From contig CAKQCV010000035.1 of NCBI GenBank assembly GCA_934217675.1, positions 1 to 26,185 on the forward strand: DNA of 26,185 nt. Direction: 5' to 3'. The stretch comes from an uncultured Prevotella sp. (GTDB lineage Bacteria; Bacteroidota; Bacteroidia; Bacteroidales; Bacteroidaceae). The notes under the pieces were generated by a model. That model saw only the letters and a list, made by a program, of their open reading frames with translations. It made no database searches and was not told the DNA's origin. The position numbers and the translations under genes are program-made. Shown in pieces: positions 24,303 to 26,185 of this stretch; position 1 is the first letter of the stretch, and every line of letters begins with the position of its first letter.

Positions 24303-25427
24303 ATGACACTATATCCAAAATTAATAATGGATGCGCTTGCCACTGTGACATATCCTGGCTCAAAGAAAAATCTTGTAGAAAGCGAGATGGTTGCTGATAA
24401 TCTGCGCATTGATGGTAATCACGTATCATTTTCGCTAATTTTTCCGCGAGACACAGATCCTTTTCTAAAGTCAACAGTAAAAGCTGCTGAAGCTGCCATA
24501 CGTTACAATGTTAATAAAATTGAGGGTGAAGGTCTCGGCAATGAGGTTGATATAAAAATTTCCCTTGAATACAAGTCTAAGCCACGTCCGGAAGTTGGCA
24601 AGCTCTTGCCAGAAGTTAAGAATGTCATTGCTGTGAGTAGTGGTAAAGGTGGAGTTGGAAAGAGTACAGTTTCTGCAAATCTTGCAATAGCTTTGGCACG
24701 CCTTGGATACAAAGTGGGACTTCTTGATACTGACATATTTGGACCGTCAATGCCAAAGATGTTTGATTGTGAAGATGCTCGTCCGTATGCCGTAGAGGTT
24801 GATGGCAGAAAATTGATAGAGCCGATAGAAAAATACGGTGTGAAATTGCTTAGTATCGGTTTCTTTGTAAATCCTGAAACAGCGACATTGTGGCGTGGTG
24901 GAATGGCATCGAATGCTTTGAAACAACTTATAGCAGATGCAGATTGGGGAGATCTTGATTATTTTATTCTCGATACCCCTCCTGGTACCAGCGATATCCA
25001 TCTTACTCTTTTGCAGACTCTTGCCATTACAGGTGCCGTTATCGTGAGCACTCCGCAAAGTGTTGCTCTTGCTGATGCACGCAAAGGTATAGATATGTAC
25101 CAAAATGATAAGGTAAATGTTCCTATCCTCGGAATGGTTGAGAATATGGCATGGTTTACACCTGCTGAACTTCCAGAGAACAAATATTATATCTTTGGAA
25201 AAGAAGGTTGCAAGAAACTTGCCGATGAACTTAATATTCCTCTTCTTGCTCAGATTCCGCTTGTGCAAAGTATATGTGAAGATGGTGACAAGGGTATGCC
25301 TGCAGCGTGTCATCCGGAGACAATAACGGGTCAGTCATTTCTAACTCTTGCTCAAGCTGTTGTTACAATGGTGAACCGTCGCAACAAAGAAAAGCCTAAG
25401 ACAAAGATTGTAGAGGTGAAAGATTAA
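24303..25427 (+). CDS. mrp: Mrp/NBP35-type iron-sulfur carrier ATPase
   Basis: This 374-residue P-loop protein of the Mrp/ApbC family loads or transfers iron-sulfur clusters in the cytoplasm. An N-terminal MIP18-like domain (about 5-95) precedes the deviant Walker A GKGGVGKST (114-122), followed by GLLDTDIFGPSMPKM, DYFILDTPPGTSDIHLTL and GMVENMAW. The CxxC that follows VENM in many Mrp proteins is not present; the sequence reads FTPAELPENKYYIFGKEG instead, as I recall from other Bacteroidetes members. It has its own promoter (24193-24223) and ends 31 nt before a strong hairpin. Adjacency to the upstream 4Fe-4S protein may be coincidental. Confidence 0.92.
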   Translation: MTLYPKLIMDALATVTYPGSKKNLVESEMVADNLRIDGNHVSFSLIFPRDTDPFLKSTVKAAEAAIRYNVNKIEGEGLGNEVDIKISLEYKSKPRPEVGKLLPEVKNVIAVSSGKGGVGKSTVSANLAIALARLGYKVGLLDTDIFGPSMPKMFDCEDARPYAVEVDGRKLIEPIEKYGVKLLSIGFFVNPETATLWRGGMASNALKQLIADADWGDLDYFILDTPPGTSDIHLTLLQTLAITGAVIVSTPQSVALADARKGIDMYQNDKVNVPILGMVENMAWFTPAELPENKYYIFGKEGCKKLADELNIPLLAQIPLVQSICEDGDKGMPAACHPETITGQSFLTLAQAVVTMVNRRNKEKPKTKIVEVKD

Positions 25428-25458
25428 TTTTATAGATTGACGTTTTTTCTTAAATATA

Positions 25459-25496
25459 AATCCCTGCTCCGATAATATAATGTCGGAGCAGGGATT
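25459..25496. terminator. Bidirectional terminator hairpin after mrp
   Basis: A perfect 14-bp stem, AATCCCTGCTCCGA (25459-25472) with TCGGAGCAGGGATT (25483-25496), surrounds a 10-nt loop. It lies between convergent mrp and pectinesterase genes. T-rich sequence follows on the minus side and weaker AT-rich sequence on the plus side. Confidence 0.8.
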
Positions 25497-25547
25497 ACTA
25501 TTTATCAAATAACTTAACCTATTCTGTTATCCTAAATCTTTTTACCA

Positions 25548-25583
25548 TTAAGGTATTAATTCCTCACGGCGTCAATACCTTAA
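25548..25583 (-). terminator. Hairpin downstream of pectinesterase gene
   Basis: TTAAGGTATT (25548-25557) and AATACCTTAA (25574-25583) form a perfect 10-bp stem with a 16-nt loop, 19 nt past the stop of the minus-strand gene. No long U-run follows, so it is a likely but weaker terminator or a 3' stabilising structure. Confidence 0.55.
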
Positions 25584-25602
25584 AATATATATATTAAACA
25601 AA

Positions 25603-26185
25603 CTATCTTATTGTTTTCACAGTCTTTATTGTTCCGTCACTAAAGGTTGTAACTTTTATAGCTGTACCTTTTGACGAATTGCTCATGCGTGTTCCGTCAA
25701 TACTGTAGAATACTACAGATACAATACCGTTGTTATTGTTAACTTCGCAGATGGCTGTAGTATTGTTTGCCTCTGTAGCTTCACTCAAACCACCCATCTC
25801 GTTTGCTGCACGTATTGACCATTTTGCTGTGTTGTCAGCATTGTCATAATGATTCTCGGTGGTGAAGTCAACCACATTGCCATCCTTACATACAGCCCAT
25901 AGGAGTACATATTTACTATCTTCCCATGTCAGTTTACCATTGTTCAGAAGTACTTTCTGTGGTGCAGAAGCTTGTTCTGTCAATACTGTTGGATCCCAGT
26001 TGTCGCCTGCACCCATAACATTGGCTATGGTATAGAAATCAGCCTCTTCTTTGGTCAAAACAGGATTGTTTGCATGTCCATCTCCAAATGTCTTCTTTCT
26101 TCCACTCAGATCTATAGCGCTTCCTTTTCCGGTAGTAGAGTTGTATTCGGCAAAGCGTGCTGGCCATCCTGTGCCCATCTCGTTC
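25603..26185 (-). CDS. Pectinesterase (CE8), C-terminal part, cut by window edge
   Basis: The visible 193 residues are the end of a carbohydrate esterase; the frame stays open to the window edge. NEMGTGWPARFAEYNST resembles the end of the beta-helix in bacterial pectin methylesterases, and LTKEEADFYTIANVMGAGDNWDP resembles their closing segment. Pectinesterases remove methyl esters from homogalacturonan. After about residue 110 of the fragment comes a spacer and a tail, VFYSIDGTRMSN to the end, like C-terminal tails of exported Prevotella proteins that I associate with type IX secretion or surface sorting. Catalytic residues lie outside the window. It is convergent with mrp. Confidence 0.75.
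   Translation of the reverse strand, partial: NEMGTGWPARFAEYNSTTGKGSAIDLSGRKKTFGDGHANNPVLTKEEADFYTIANVMGAGDNWDPTVLTEQASAPQKVLLNNGKLTWEDSKYVLLWAVCKDGNVVDFTTENHYDNADNTAKWSIRAANEMGGLSEATEANNTTAICEVNNNNGIVSVVFYSIDGTRMSNSSKGTAIKVTTFSDGTIKTVKTIR

Noticed and set aside
24747..25313. A 188-codon minus-strand frame inside mrp
   Set aside because: It lies wholly inside a well-supported gene on the other strand and shows no family motif; the composition is that of an antisense shadow.

Overview
The window looks like chromosome from a Bacteroidales anaerobe, most likely Prevotella or a close relative. The evidence is a SusC/SusD pair, Bacteroidetes-type promoters (TTTG, about 20 nt, TAnnTTTG) ahead of several genes, an Mrp and a dihydrofolate reductase of Bacteroidetes style, and a pectinesterase with the short C-terminal tail typical of exported Prevotella proteins. 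The species call is inference; no rRNA or tRNA gene is visible.

Region A (1-7.9 kb) is richer in G+C than what follows (34/60 at 4021-4080 and 35/60 at 6781-6840, against 20/60 at 8641-8700) and looks like an acquired island. It opens with 1.36 kb holding no convincing gene but a promoter-like sequence, hairpins and a short repeat. Next come a minus-strand susD-susC pair without glycosidases or a regulator, and a divergent pabB-pabC-like pair for p-aminobenzoate. A 51-bp promoter block ahead of pabB recurs without gaps behind pabC, where it drives only a 26-codon ORF that stops as the sequence turns AT-rich.

Region B (8.0-15.5 kb) is AT-rich, plus-strand housekeeping sequence: an exported Cys-rich nitroreductase, an NSUN/RsmF-type rRNA methyltransferase, thyA, folA, an exported subtilisin-like protease, xseA, xseB and ilvE. 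From the methyltransferase to xseB the genes are tightly packed or overlapping.

Region C (15.8-24.2 kb) starts with trmB and continues with a compact plus-strand metal/redox cluster: an exported Cys/His-rich small protein, a TonB-dependent receptor, a Cu+-type P1B ATPase whose nucleotide-binding domain is almost absent, a membrane protein with a covalent-FMN motif and two CxxxCP iron-sulfur motifs, an exported nitroreductase-flavin reductase fusion, and an exported HMA metallochaperone. The set suggests outer-membrane metal import coupled to electron delivery to a periplasmic flavoenzyme. This is the best candidate in the window for an undescribed system.

Region D (24.2-26.2 kb) holds mrp, with its promoter nested in the preceding terminator hairpin, then two hairpins between convergent genes, and the 3' end of a minus-strand pectinesterase cut by the window edge.
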